NCBI GenBank assembly: GCA_035352895.1
Contig: DAOPYN010000001.1
Location: forward strand, 62,001 to 126,000
DNA from: UBA5070 sp035352895
GTDB taxonomy: Bacteria > Fibrobacterota > Fibrobacteria > UBA5070
Reading direction: 5' to 3'
Length of the DNA: 64,000 bases
Part shown: positions 43,699 to 55,160 of the stretch, piece after piece
How the letters are laid out: each line of letters begins with the position of its first letter
Position numbering within the stretch: position 1 is the stretch's first letter
The notes under the pieces: generated by a model
Database searches by the model: none
Told to the model about the DNA's origin: nothing
What the model saw: only the letters and a program-made list of their open reading frames with translations
Made by a program: the position numbers and the translations under genes

Positions 43699-45681
43699 TC
43701 AGGGGACGAAGAGCCTCCAGGGGCTGGACCAGGCGCCGTCCGCTTCCCGCACGCGCACCAGGATGGAGCCTCGCGTGGATCCGGCGAGCTGCCAGGCGCC
43801 GTCGCGTGTGGATCCCCGCTCCAGCAGCCTGCCGTCGGGACGGGCGACTTCGACCAGCGTCTCGCGTCCGGCCAGCGACGAGAACGACAGTTTCCGGTCG
43901 ATCCTGCCTAAGGGGATCGCCCGCTTGTGGGGATCGACGGAGAGGGACCGCTGGTCCAGCACCGCGAAGGTTCCCGCGCGATCCACCACCGCCCAGGCCT
44001 CGCGGCTGGAAGGATCGATCCCACGCGCGCCGACGGCATCCGATGTCTTCCAGGATCCTTGGCGAGGCGCCGTGGAGCCGACGCATTTCCAGGATCCTGA
44101 GTCCTCCCGCGCCAGGCAGAGGGAGCCCGCGAGCAGCACGGAGTCCGGGATCGAGGGATCGATGGACATGGACAGCGCGAAGGTGGGGGTCGCTGTGTTT
44201 CCCGTGGCCTTTTCCAGTCCCCAAAGGGTCCAGGCCGCGCTCGCCTGCCCTTCGATGCGCCGCCAGTCCGTGGAAGCGAGGGCCGAGAAGGGACGGTTGT
44301 AGAAGTCGCCCTTGGCGGCCTTCCAGACTCCCGACAGAATCCGTACGCGCGTTCCCTGCGACGAATCCGACAGTTTCTTCAGGCTGTCCCCCTGGGCAAG
44401 GAGGGTCTGCCGGCCTCGACTGGACGCTCCCCATCTGCGCCGCAGGGTCCATTTCCCTTCCAGGTCCGGGGCGACCAGGAGGTCGCCGAACTGGATTCCC
44501 GAGGGAGCGCTCCAATCCGAGACTTCCATGCGGGGACCGTCGATCTCCACCACCGTGTATCCCACCGTCCCCAGGTCCTGGGCCAGGAGGGTCTCGCGCT
44601 TCTTCCCGAACTTGGGCACGTTCTGCTCGTCGTCCACCTTCAGCGGCGGATAGAACTTGTACGAAGCGCCGGGGACGATCCGCTGGTGGATCCGCAGGCC
44701 GCGCGGACCCGGCTCCTCGATCATCGCCTGCTGCATCTGGTGGTCGTGCCCGGAAAACAGGATCTCCACCTTGTTGCGGGTGAGCGTCTCGAACAACCTG
44801 GCCTGACCCGCGGTGTCCACGGTGGGATCGTCCCCGAAGAGGTTGTCGCTGTGGCAGGCGCCGATGATGGGCTTGTGGGTCACCAGGAACGCGGGCGTTC
44901 CGGCCGGGCGCGCGCTCAGGACGGAATCCATCCACGGGATCTGCACGGACATCGGACAGGTCTTGACTCCTTCCTGGATGGTTCCCATGAACTGGTCGAC
45001 CATCACGAAGGTCGAGCCCTGGTCGGAGAAGGCGTAGCTGCGGCCCTTGGCGCAGGAAGGGCTGGAGAAGGAACTTCCCATGGCGAACTTCCCGGAAGGA
45101 GCGCGGAAGGGATGGATGTTGGCGCTGTCGGTCCAGAGGATGGCGTCGGCGGGGGTGGCGTTCATCTGGCCGGTCCGCGTCTGGGGGAACACGCGGAGGA
45201 ATTCCTGGGCCCCCACGGGACCTTCGTCGTGGTTTCCCCGGATCGGGAAGAACCCGATGCCCGCGTCGTAGAGTTCCTGCGCCCAGGTGGCGCGGGTGCG
45301 CATGGACTCCACCGTGGGATAGTCGCTGAGGTCGCCCACCGCCAGCACGAATCGCACGCCGTGTCCGCGCAGACGTTCGTGGATCTGGTGCAGGAAATAG
45401 GCGGGAACCATGTTGGGGTTCTGGTGGCCGCTGAGGCTGTCCGCGTCCACGATCACCGTGGAATCCTTTCCGTCGGAGCCCTTCAGGACGGTGCCGGCCG
45501 CGTTCTTCACGGGGATGCGGGCGGTGTCCGGCCATTGGGTGTCGCCCAGGATGGCGAATTTCCACGGCTCGCCGGAAGCCAGGCAGGCCAGAAGCGCCAC
45601 CAGAGACGCGGATCGCGACGGCACGAAGTTGGCGATGGTTGTCGACAGACGGACGAAAGTGGTTCCGGGAGATCTGAGCAT
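43699..45681 (-). CDS. Secreted metallophosphoesterase
   Basis: 660 residues from the ATG at 45681. A signal-like segment (SASLVALLACLASGE) precedes a calcineurin-like phosphoesterase domain (about 40-380): FAILGDTQWPD, VRFVLAVGDLSD, PIRGNHDEG, FLVTHKPIIG and FSGHDHQMQ supply the five dimetal motifs. The remaining 280 residues are beta-rich and unrecognised, ending in SSPWRLFVP, perhaps a surface or sorting region. The substrate could be a nucleotide, phosphodiester or phosphoprotein. The hybrid kinase gene ends about 100 bases upstream on the same strand. Confidence 0.85.
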   Translation of the reverse strand: MLRSPGTTFVRLSTTIANFVPSRSASLVALLACLASGEPWKFAILGDTQWPDTARIPVKNAAGTVLKGSDGKDSTVIVDADSLSGHQNPNMVPAYFLHQIHERLRGHGVRFVLAVGDLSDYPTVESMRTRATWAQELYDAGIGFFPIRGNHDEGPVGAQEFLRVFPQTRTGQMNATPADAILWTDSANIHPFRAPSGKFAMGSSFSSPSCAKGRSYAFSDQGSTFVMVDQFMGTIQEGVKTCPMSVQIPWMDSVLSARPAGTPAFLVTHKPIIGACHSDNLFGDDPTVDTAGQARLFETLTRNKVEILFSGHDHQMQQAMIEEPGPRGLRIHQRIVPGASYKFYPPLKVDDEQNVPKFGKKRETLLAQDLGTVGYTVVEIDGPRMEVSDWSAPSGIQFGDLLVAPDLEGKWTLRRRWGASSRGRQTLLAQGDSLKKLSDSSQGTRVRILSGVWKAAKGDFYNRPFSALASTDWRRIEGQASAAWTLWGLEKATGNTATPTFALSMSIDPSIPDSVLLAGSLCLAREDSGSWKCVGSTAPRQGSWKTSDAVGARGIDPSSREAWAVVDRAGTFAVLDQRSLSVDPHKRAIPLGRIDRKLSFSSLAGRETLVEVARPDGRLLERGSTRDGAWQLAGSTRGSILVRVREADGAWSSPWRLFVP

Positions 45682-45782
45682 GGTCAGACCATACGGCTCC
45701 TCGCGTTGCATTCGTGGCAGGAAACGCTCCCAGACAACGGCTTTTCCGGACCCGTTGGAGGGTAGGCGGACGCGGGGGGGCC

Positions 45783-48239
<2,457 letters not shown>

Positions 48240-48263
48240 CGGTGGCGCAATCGGGAGTCCCGG

Positions 48264-48713
48264 TCAGGTGGATTCGCGATGGCGCATCCAGAGGCGGGCG
48301 GCCATGTCGGATCCCTCGGCCAGCTCCTTGCGGGAGATCTCCCGGCGCCACTGGGCCAGTCTGCGTTCCCGAAGGCGGTTCATGACTTCCACCGCGCGTC
48401 GCTTCTGGCCCAGCACGTCCCTCGCCTGGGCGACCTCGGATCGCGCCTGGAGGAAGGCCTCTTCCAACTCCGCGATCCTGATGGCCTGGCCGCGGACCCA
48501 ATCGAAGAAAAGGATCTGGCCCTGGGCCCACACCTCGCCCTGGCGCGCCCCCGCCTGCATGGCGGTCTCCTCGCGCAGCTCGCGGCGCAACTCGGCGATT
48601 TCCTGGCGGAGTTTCTCCTCGCGGGCGATGCAGCGACCCAGATGGATCTTGGCCGATTCCTCGGAGCGCTTGGCCAGCTGCAGGGTCACTTCCAGCCGGA
48701 ACCGGAACCTCAT
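48264..48713 (-). CDS. fliJ: Flagellar protein FliJ
   Basis: 149 residues, nearly all helical coiled coil (RFRLEVTLQLAKRSEESAK, EEKLRQEIAELRRELREE, LRERRLAQWRREISRKELAEG). Length and heptad pattern match FliJ, the export chaperone-escort that docks between the FliI hexamer and FlhA. Its start overlaps the fliI stop by four bases, and it is last in the fliE-to-fliJ series. Confidence 0.85.
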   Translation of the reverse strand: MRFRFRLEVTLQLAKRSEESAKIHLGRCIAREEKLRQEIAELRRELREETAMQAGARQGEVWAQGQILFFDWVRGQAIRIAELEEAFLQARSEVAQARDVLGQKRRAVEVMNRLRERRLAQWRREISRKELAEGSDMAARLWMRHREST

Positions 48714-50056
48714 TTGCGCACCGGCGCGCGGGCGGATTGGGCCAGTTTGACGATTTCCGACCGCGAAGCGGCGAATTCGGTGGTCTCGTCGCGGTCCTGC
48801 CGCAGGAACGCCTGCCACTTGTCGCGCAGGCGGATGGCCAGGTCCAGATGGGCGTCCGATCCCTTCTGGTAGGCTCCCAGCGTGACCAGGTCCTCGTTCT
48901 CGCGGTAGAGGGCCATCAGGGAAAGCAGTTCCCGGGCGGCCTTGCGGTGCTCGTCGTCGGCCACGTCGGACATGCAGCGGCTGATGGACCTCAGCACGTC
49001 GATGGCCGGGAAGTGGTTCTTGTTGGCCAGATCGCGCGACAGGACCACGTGTCCGTCCAGGATGGAGCGGATCGCGTCGGCCACCGGCTCCTCCATGTCG
49101 TCGCCATCGGCCAGGACGGTGTACAGGCCTGTGATGGAGCCCTTGTCCGACGTTCCCGCGCGTTCGAACACCTTCGGGAGGAGGGCGAACACTGACGGCG
49201 TGTAGCCCTTGGTGGCGGGAGGTTCGCCCACGGCCAGTCCGATCTCCCGCTGGGCCATGGCCAGGCGGGTGGAGCTGTCCATCATCAGGAGCACGTCGCG
49301 CCCCTGGGCGCGGAACCACTCGGCGATGGTGGTGGCGGTGAAGGCGGCCTTCACGCGCACCACGGCGGGCTGGTCGGATGTGGCGCAGACCACCACCGAG
49401 CGCGCCATGCCTTCCTCGCCCAGGTCGCGTTCCAGGAACTCGCGCACCTCGCGGCCGCGCTCGCCGATCAGGCAGATCACGTTCACGTCCGATTCGCAGC
49501 GGCGGGCCAGCATGCCCAGGAGCACGGACTTCCCCACGCCCGATCCCGCGAAGATCCCCATGCGCTGGCCGCGGGCGAGGGTCAGGAATCCGTCCAGCGC
49601 CCGCACTCCGGTGCCCATGGGAAGGTGGATGCGCGAACGCGAGAGCGGATGCGGCGCCAGACCCGTCACGGGGCGGCGGGCGCAGGGAAGCCCCTCCTTG
49701 CCGTCCAGCGGAACCCCCAGCCCGTCCAGGATCCGTCCCACCAGTTCCTGTCCCACCGGGACCTGCAGGGGCTTCCCGGTCGCCACCACCTCCAGTCCGG
49801 GACGGATTCCGTCCATCCCGCCCAGGGGCATCAGCAGCGTGGTCCCCTCGCGGAACCCCACCACCTCGGCGTGCCCGAACAGCACGTCGCCGGCGGCCAG
49901 CGCGCAGAGTTCGCCCACCGCCGCCGCCGGGCCGGACGATTCCACCAGGAGCCCCACCACCCGGGTGATGCGGCCGCGCACCTCCACCGGGTCGCAATCG
50001 GCCACCACGCTCCTCCAGAGCTCCGTCCGGTCAGGAGGGAACGCCGCCACGGGCAC
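48710..50056 (-). CDS. fliI: Flagellar export ATPase FliI
   Basis: 448 residues. F1-type ATPase of the flagellar type III secretion system. Walker A GIFAGSGVGKSVLLG, IGERGREVREFLE, the Walker B region DVLLMMDSSTRLAMAQREI and the family motif GEPPATKGYTPSVFALLP are clear. The GTG at 50056 gives a 26-base overlap with fliH, longer than other junctions in this operon, so a slightly later start cannot be excluded. Confidence 0.94.
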   Translation of the reverse strand: MPVAAFPPDRTELWRSVVADCDPVEVRGRITRVVGLLVESSGPAAAVGELCALAAGDVLFGHAEVVGFREGTTLLMPLGGMDGIRPGLEVVATGKPLQVPVGQELVGRILDGLGVPLDGKEGLPCARRPVTGLAPHPLSRSRIHLPMGTGVRALDGFLTLARGQRMGIFAGSGVGKSVLLGMLARRCESDVNVICLIGERGREVREFLERDLGEEGMARSVVVCATSDQPAVVRVKAAFTATTIAEWFRAQGRDVLLMMDSSTRLAMAQREIGLAVGEPPATKGYTPSVFALLPKVFERAGTSDKGSITGLYTVLADGDDMEEPVADAIRSILDGHVVLSRDLANKNHFPAIDVLRSISRCMSDVADDEHRKAARELLSLMALYRENEDLVTLGAYQKGSDAHLDLAIRLRDKWQAFLRQDRDETTEFAASRSEIVKLAQSARAPVRK

Positions 50057-50813
50057 GCTCCTCGGCCACGGCCTCGGCCAGGGCGCGTTCGACGTTTTCC
50101 GTCAAACGGGGCACCCTCGCGTCGATGGTGCCCGTGTCGGTCTCGATCACCACGCCGCCCCGCCCCACCGATTCGTCTGGCTCCAGGCTCACCCGGCGGC
50201 CGGAACGCGTCCCCCAAAGTTCCTTCTCGCGTTCCAGGGTGGTCAGGTCCGCGGGGTGGCAGCGGACCACCACCCGCGCCTCGGCTCCCAGCTTGCGCAA
50301 CGCCATGCGCGCGATGTGGGAGGCCGCCATGCCGGGGACCGAACAGGCCTCGCCCACGATCCTCCTCGCGATGGCCATGGAAAGCTCCAGCACGCGCGAT
50401 TCCCAGTCCAGGAACACCTGGTCCAGGGAACGCTCCACCGCTTCCAGGCGGGAACGGACGGACGAATCGATCTCCGAAAGGCGACGTTCCGCCTGGGCGG
50501 CGGCGATGGCCTTTCCCGTGGCCTCGCCGGCGGCGGTACCATCCTTCAGGCCGCGCTGGTAGGCCTCCTCGCGGCCGGCCGCCAGGGCGGCTTCGTGGGT
50601 CTTGCGCAGGCTTTCCAGCGAAGCCTGCAGGGCTTTCACGCTGTGCTCCAGGTCCTCGATGCGGCGCTTCTGCGGATCGAGGCCTCCGCGGTTTTCGGGA
50701 AGCTCCACCAGGGAGCCGCTGCCGGTCAGATCCACCAGATCCAGGGGACGGGCCCCGCCGGGGCGGCCGCGCAGGATTCCGGCCAGATGGGAGGGTTTGT
50801 CCTGTGGGTCCAT
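50031..50813 (-). CDS. fliH: Flagellar assembly protein FliH
   Basis: 260 residues. The N-terminal third ends in a coiled coil (RRIEDLEHSVKALQASLESLRKTHEAAL), with a YQRGLKDGTAAGEATGKA stretch of small-residue repeats, as in FliH. The C-terminal domain (ILELSMAIARRIVGE-type helix, VVVRCHPADL, VSLEPDESVGRGGVVIETDTGTIDARV) is the stator-like part that holds FliI at the export gate. It lies four bases after the fliG stop. Confidence 0.88.
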   Translation of the reverse strand: MDPQDKPSHLAGILRGRPGGARPLDLVDLTGSGSLVELPENRGGLDPQKRRIEDLEHSVKALQASLESLRKTHEAALAAGREEAYQRGLKDGTAAGEATGKAIAAAQAERRLSEIDSSVRSRLEAVERSLDQVFLDWESRVLELSMAIARRIVGEACSVPGMAASHIARMALRKLGAEARVVVRCHPADLTTLEREKELWGTRSGRRVSLEPDESVGRGGVVIETDTGTIDARVPRLTENVERALAEAVAEERARGGVPS

Positions 50814-50817
50814 GGGC

Positions 50818-51888
50818 TCAGACCACGATCTCGTCGCCGCCGCCGCGGCCGGAGATCACCACTTCGCCCGCGTCCTCCAGGCGGCGCACGCTGTCGACGA
50901 TCTTCTGCTGGGCCTCTTCGACGTCGCGCAACTTCACCGGCCCCATGTATTGGATCTCCTCGGAGATCATCTCCGCCGCACGCTTGGACATGTTGCGGAG
51001 GAACTTGTCGCGGGTCTCCGGGCTCGCGCTCTTGAGCGCCAGCGCCAGCACCTTCGAATCCACCTCCTTGAGCACCCTCTGCATGGAACGGTCGTCCAGC
51101 ATCACGATGTCGTCGAAGACGAACATGAGGTTCTTGATCTCGGTGGCCAGCTCCGGATTCTCTCGTTCCAGGTGGCCCATCACGTTCTTTTCCGTGGAGC
51201 GGTCGGCCATGTTCAGGAGTTCCGCCAGGCTCTTGACGCCTCCCACCTCGGAGGCGTCGCCGCCCACCAGGTCCTTCATCTCGGAGGCCAGCACCTGCTC
51301 GATCTGTTCCAGCACGTCGGGTGTGATGGATTCCATGGTCGCGATCCGCTGGGAAACGTCGAACTGGAGATCCTGTGGAAGGGCTCCCAGGAGGCGAGCG
51401 GCCATGGTCTTGTCCATGTGGGCCAGGATCAGCGCGATGGTCTGGGGATGCTCCTTCTGGATGAAGTTCACCAGCTGGTTGGCATCGATGTCCGAGAGCA
51501 TGTGGAATCCGGTGGTCCGGATGGCCTTGGTGATCTTGGCCAGGATCTCCTGGGCCCTGGCGGGGCCGTAGGTGGTCTCCAGGAGCTCGCGGGCGTAGTC
51601 CAGGCCTCCCTGCGAGACGTACTGCTGCGCGAGTCCCATGGTGTGGAACTCCTGCAGCACCGCCTCCCGCATTTCGGAGGTGACTCCGTCCAGCCGCGCG
51701 ATCTCCTTGGTCAGCGCCTCCACTTCCGTCTCGGACAAGCCCTTGAGGAGCTCGGCCGAGGCGTCGCGGCCCAGCGCCACCATCACGATGGCTGCCTTCT
51801 TGGGCCCCGGGACGTCGAAGGCGTTGACGCTGCTCGCGCCCTTGCCGCCGGAACGGTCCGCTTCCTTGTAGAACTGCTTCTGGGCCAT
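50818..51888 (-). CDS. fliG: Flagellar motor switch protein FliG
   Basis: 356 residues. Rotor protein that receives torque from MotA. The conserved middle-domain EHPQTIALILAHM motif and the C-terminal charged helix (RSMQRVLKEVDSKVLALALKSAS, then FLRNMSKRAAEMISEE) are present. An N-terminal extension of about 25 residues precedes PGPKKAAIVMVALG, the FliF-binding domain. It is packed four bases from both fliF and fliH. Confidence 0.95.
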   Translation of the reverse strand: MAQKQFYKEADRSGGKGASSVNAFDVPGPKKAAIVMVALGRDASAELLKGLSETEVEALTKEIARLDGVTSEMREAVLQEFHTMGLAQQYVSQGGLDYARELLETTYGPARAQEILAKITKAIRTTGFHMLSDIDANQLVNFIQKEHPQTIALILAHMDKTMAARLLGALPQDLQFDVSQRIATMESITPDVLEQIEQVLASEMKDLVGGDASEVGGVKSLAELLNMADRSTEKNVMGHLERENPELATEIKNLMFVFDDIVMLDDRSMQRVLKEVDSKVLALALKSASPETRDKFLRNMSKRAAEMISEEIQYMGPVKLRDVEEAQQKIVDSVRRLEDAGEVVISGRGGGDEIVV

Positions 51889-51892
51889 GGCC

Positions 51893-53494
51893 TCAGCGCC
51901 CCTTCTTGGGCGAGCGTTCCTCGCGCGCCGCGCCTTCCTGCAGCCAGCTGCGCACCAGCTTGGCGAAGCTCGCCGGTTCGGCCTTGGTCATCGTTTCCAG
52001 GCGTGCCAGGAGGTCGTTCACGCGGACGGCTTCCGCGAGCATCTCCTCCTCCTGGGGATTCTCCTCGGCCAGTTCCTGGGCCACCAGCTCGGCGTAGGCC
52101 GGCTGCGGCGGATTCATGGCTTCCTGCATCACCTTCACGAGGCTGCGCAGAAGCAGGAGCCCCGCCACCACGGAAAGGGCCAGCACCGCCCAGCGGATCC
52201 AGTCCGACATGGGGGAGGACTTGCGGCTCATCTCCTCGAGTGCCGCGGCCACCATGGGGTTCTCGAACTTCACGCAGGTCACGAACACGTTGTCGGTTCC
52301 CGTCTGGGCTCCCACCGCGTTGCGGACCAGTTCCTGCAGCTGGGCGACTTCGTCCGGGGTTCGCGCCGTCCACACCGGGCGGGCCTCCTTGCCGCTGTCC
52401 TTGCCGCTGTCGGAGGCGTTCTCCCAGCGTCCGTCCACGGCCACGCTCACGGTCACCCGCTTGCGCACGCTTCCCGGCGAGCTCACCGACTTGACCACGG
52501 TGCGGTCCACCTCGTAGTTGGCGGTGCGGCTCTCGCGGGTGGAATTGCCGTCGGCGGGGGAGTTCTCCTTGGTTTCCTCCTCGGTCTGCTCGGAGCGGAC
52601 CACCTTGGAGGCGGGGTTGAACGATTCAGCGGTCTTCTCCACGCTCTCGAAATCGAGGTCGGCGGACACCTGCACGCGATGGTTCCCCGCGCCCACCACG
52701 CCGTCCAGGATGTCGGACACCTTGTTCTGGAGGTAAGCCTCCACCTGCGAGCGCAGCTCGTTGTTGGCCTCGGTGAGGGCCGAGGGACCATCTCCGCCGC
52801 CCTTGGACAGCACCCGCCCTTCGGCGTCCAGGATGGTCACGTTCTGCGGCTTCAGCCCTTCCACGGAGCTCGCGATGAGCTGGGAGATGCCCTTGACGGA
52901 CTTGCGGTCCAGTTCCTGCCCGGGACGGATCTTGAGCACCACCGATGCGGTGGGAGGTTTTTCCTTCTCCGTGAACAGGCTGGGCTTGGGGATGGAAATG
53001 AGCACGCGCGCGTTCTCCACCGGGGCAAGTCCCATGATGGTGCGGGCGATCTCGCCTTCCAGGGCCCTGCGGAAGTTGATGTTCTGCACGAAATCCGTCA
53101 TCCCCAGCTGGGTCTTGTCGAAGATCTCCCAGCCCACGGATCCGGACCTGGGAAGTCCCTGCGCGGCGAAGGCCAGGCGCTGTTCGTCCAGCTTGGCACG
53201 CGGCACCAGGATGTCCTTGCCGTCGTTTTCCAGCTTGTACTCGATCTTGGATGACTTCAGGCCTTCCACGATCTGGGCCGCTTCCGGGGCTTCCAGGCCG
53301 CGGTAGAGCGCTCCCCATCCCGACGCGTCGTCCGACCCGGATCGCGAGTCGATCACCGCGGGCCAGATGGAAAGCGCGACCAGGCCCGACAGCGCGAGCG
53401 CCGCCGAGCCGCCGAGCAACGCCTTCTGTCCGCCGGAGAACCGGGACCAGGCCTGGGAAAGACGAGCCAGAAACTGGCGGAGGAAGTCGAGCAT
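51893..53494 (-). CDS. fliF: Flagellar MS-ring protein FliF
   Basis: 533 residues with two membrane helices, about 25-48 (ALLGGSAALALSGLVALSIW) and 435-455 (WAVLALSVVAGLLLLRSLV). The periplasmic ring-building motifs include LYRGLEAPEAAQIVEGLKSSKI, LDEQRLAFAAQGLP and VENARVLISIPKPSLFTE. The extreme C-terminus is basic rather than ending in the usual acidic FliG-binding helix, but a helical region ETMTKAEPASFAKLVRSWL is present. It forms the inner-membrane base of the flagellum. Confidence 0.95.
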   Translation of the reverse strand: MLDFLRQFLARLSQAWSRFSGGQKALLGGSAALALSGLVALSIWPAVIDSRSGSDDASGWGALYRGLEAPEAAQIVEGLKSSKIEYKLENDGKDILVPRAKLDEQRLAFAAQGLPRSGSVGWEIFDKTQLGMTDFVQNINFRRALEGEIARTIMGLAPVENARVLISIPKPSLFTEKEKPPTASVVLKIRPGQELDRKSVKGISQLIASSVEGLKPQNVTILDAEGRVLSKGGGDGPSALTEANNELRSQVEAYLQNKVSDILDGVVGAGNHRVQVSADLDFESVEKTAESFNPASKVVRSEQTEEETKENSPADGNSTRESRTANYEVDRTVVKSVSSPGSVRKRVTVSVAVDGRWENASDSGKDSGKEARPVWTARTPDEVAQLQELVRNAVGAQTGTDNVFVTCVKFENPMVAAALEEMSRKSSPMSDWIRWAVLALSVVAGLLLLRSLVKVMQEAMNPPQPAYAELVAQELAEENPQEEEMLAEAVRVNDLLARLETMTKAEPASFAKLVRSWLQEGAAREERSPKKGR

Positions 53495-53500
53495 CTTCTA

Positions 53501-53812
53501 TCAGACCTGCATGCGCATGAGTTCCTGATACGCCTCGAGGGTCTTGTTGCGGATCTCGAGCATCAGGTTGAAGGATGTGCGCGCTTCCGAGACGGCCGCC
53601 ATGACCTGGTGGACGTCCTTGACCTCGCCGGCCACGAACTTCTCGATGGACGCGTCGGCCTCGTTCTGCATCGAGTTGACGTCGCCCAGGAAGCCCTTGA
53701 GCGTGTCCTCGAAGGAACGGGTCCGCGGGTCGTCCACGCGGATGTCGTTGGGCACCGGTGCCGGAGCGCCGGTGGGGGCGAGGCCGGGACTGAGTCTTTG
53801 GATGGGGTCCAT
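53501..53812 (-). CDS. fliE: Flagellar hook-basal body protein FliE
   Basis: 103 residues, the normal size. The conserved half begins at SFEDTLKGFLGDVNSMQNEADASIEKFVAGEVKDVHQVMAAV-type sequence (residues about 33-75) and ends in FNLMLEIRNKTLEAYQELMRM. FliE joins the MS ring to the rod. It sits between a small unknown gene and fliF, and six bases separate it from fliF. Confidence 0.94.
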   Translation of the reverse strand: MDPIQRLSPGLAPTGAPAPVPNDIRVDDPRTRSFEDTLKGFLGDVNSMQNEADASIEKFVAGEVKDVHQVMAAVSEARTSFNLMLEIRNKTLEAYQELMRMQV

Positions 53813-53831
53813 GGTTCGCTCCTTTCTTGGC

Positions 53832-54044
53832 TCAGGCGATGAGGTCGAGTCGTTGCCCCTTGGTGGGGCCGTTGGCGGAAGTCGCCGCCGCTACAGGATC
53901 CGACTGTCGAGTGGGGGGCGTCAAGGCCTTTCCTGCGAAAAGGTCGACGGATCCCGTCGTCGTCTTGGGCGCGATCCGTCGCGCCGCGGCGTCGCGGGAG
54001 AGGAAGAACGCCTGGATGGGGTCGTGGGAGGCTTGGATCTGCAT
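53832..54044 (-). CDS. Small unknown protein in the flagellar operon
   Basis: 70 residues. The start overlaps the flgC stop by one base (TGATG), and fliE begins 19 bases after its stop, so it is embedded between flgC and fliE. It has no membrane segment and looks largely disordered (Thr, Ala, Pro, Gln), with one hydrophobic patch (DPIQAFFLSRDAA). No family is recognised. A lineage-specific rod or export accessory is conceivable from position only. Confidence 0.6.
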   Translation of the reverse strand: MQIQASHDPIQAFFLSRDAAARRIAPKTTTGSVDLFAGKALTPPTRQSDPVAAATSANGPTKGQRLDLIA

Positions 54045-54553
54045 CAGACGAGCTCCAGTGCCTTGGTGAGCATGGCCTTGGCCGAGCCCATCGCGGTGGT
54101 GTTGGCTTCGTAGGCCCGGGTGGTGGAGATGAGGTCCACCATCTCCTGGACCACGTTGACGTTGGGATAGGCCACGTACCCTTCGGCGTTGGCGTCGGGG
54201 TGCGACGGGTCGAAGACCAGCCGTGGAGGGGACTGGTCCTCGGCGATCCGCTGCACCTGCACGCCGGATCCGACGCCGTCCTTCTGGACCAGGAACAGGT
54301 CGGAGGGGATGGCCATGTGGCGGCTGTTGGTGGTGCGGCCCACCATGGAGGGGTCGGCGATCACCAAGCGGGGCTGGATCTCCCTGGCGTCGGCTTCCAG
54401 GAGGGCCATCTGCCGCTTGTAGGGGCCGCCGTCGGGTGTGCGGGTGGTTTCCGCGTTGGCGATGTTGGAGGCGATCAGGTTCTGCTTCAGGCGCATGGCC
54501 CGGAGTCCCGAGGCCGAGATGTTCATTCCCGTGAAGAGTTGGACCATGGCCAT
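54044..54553 (-). CDS. flgC: Flagellar rod protein FlgC
   Basis: 169 residues. The N-terminal rod/hook motif FTGMNISASGLRAMRLKQNLIASNIANAETTRTPDGG (residues about 7-43) and the C-terminal YVAYPNVNVVQEMVDLISTTRAYEANTTAM region are the family signatures. It is slightly longer than typical FlgC because of the middle region. It forms the proximal rod with FlgB and FliE. flgB ends 12 bases upstream. Confidence 0.95.
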   Translation of the reverse strand: MAMVQLFTGMNISASGLRAMRLKQNLIASNIANAETTRTPDGGPYKRQMALLEADAREIQPRLVIADPSMVGRTTNSRHMAIPSDLFLVQKDGVGSGVQVQRIAEDQSPPRLVFDPSHPDANAEGYVAYPNVNVVQEMVDLISTTRAYEANTTAMGSAKAMLTKALELV

Positions 54554-54565
54554 GGGTCACCCCCC

Positions 54566-54985
54566 TCAGCCCCGGCCCACGATGGCCGAACGGATGGTCT
54601 GGATGCGGTCGTTGAGGAACTTCACGCCGGAGTTGTACAGGATCTGGTTTTCCGCGAGCTTGGCCATCTCCATGTCGATGTCGACGTTGTTGATCTGGCC
54701 GGGGAGGGTGGGATCTGTGGGGCGGTAGGCCTGGGGGTGCAGGGTCAGCAGGTTCGGTTTGCCGATCTCCATGTGCCCGTTGTCCGTGCGCGCTCCCTGG
54801 AGGCGGTTGGGATCCAGCGCCTTGCGCAGCTCCGTCTCGAATTCCACCTCGATGCGCTTGTATCCCGGGGTGTTGACGTTGGCGACGTTGTTGGCGATCG
54901 ACTTCTGCCGCAGCATGGAAGCGTCCAGGCTGCGAAGCAGGGCGGGGGCCGACGTATGTCTGGAAATGGCGTTTTCGAAGATCAC
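54566..54985 (-). CDS. flgB: Flagellar rod protein FlgB
   Basis: 139 residues from the GTG at 54985. The frame extends to a TTG at 55015, but the shorter form begins V-I-F like other FlgB proteins. LLRSLDASMLRQKSIANNVANVNTPGYKR and the C-terminal NNVDIDMEMAKLAENQILYNSGVKFL region are diagnostic. It is the first gene of the basal-body operon and is divergent from the glycosyltransferase gene. I found no clear sigma-28 or sigma-54 promoter upstream. Confidence 0.93.
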   Translation of the reverse strand: MIFENAISRHTSAPALLRSLDASMLRQKSIANNVANVNTPGYKRIEVEFETELRKALDPNRLQGARTDNGHMEIGKPNLLTLHPQAYRPTDPTLPGQINNVDIDMEMAKLAENQILYNSGVKFLNDRIQTIRSAIVGRG

Positions 54986-55160
54986 GATCCGGATCCGACG
55001 CAAGGGACGGGCCAATGAACCGGACCCGGTGCCCTGGATCGGGTGGTGCGGCCGGGTGGGAAAAACCTGCCAGGGTCACCGGGCAACTTGTGCCGGGAAT
55101 GGATGCGGTCCCGGTCCGGGAGCTGGACAAGGTGGCTTCGGAGGCCTACCATTCCCCCCT

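Noticed and set aside
55080..55100. Sigma-54-like GGCAC...TTGC boxes upstream of flgB
   Set aside because: The GG and GC elements are two bases too close for a sigma-54 promoter.
53832..55130. 432-residue frame spanning flgC and flgB
   Set aside because: Only the last 70 residues, starting at the ATG overlapping the flgC stop, are a plausible gene. The rest is a shadow of flgC and flgB.
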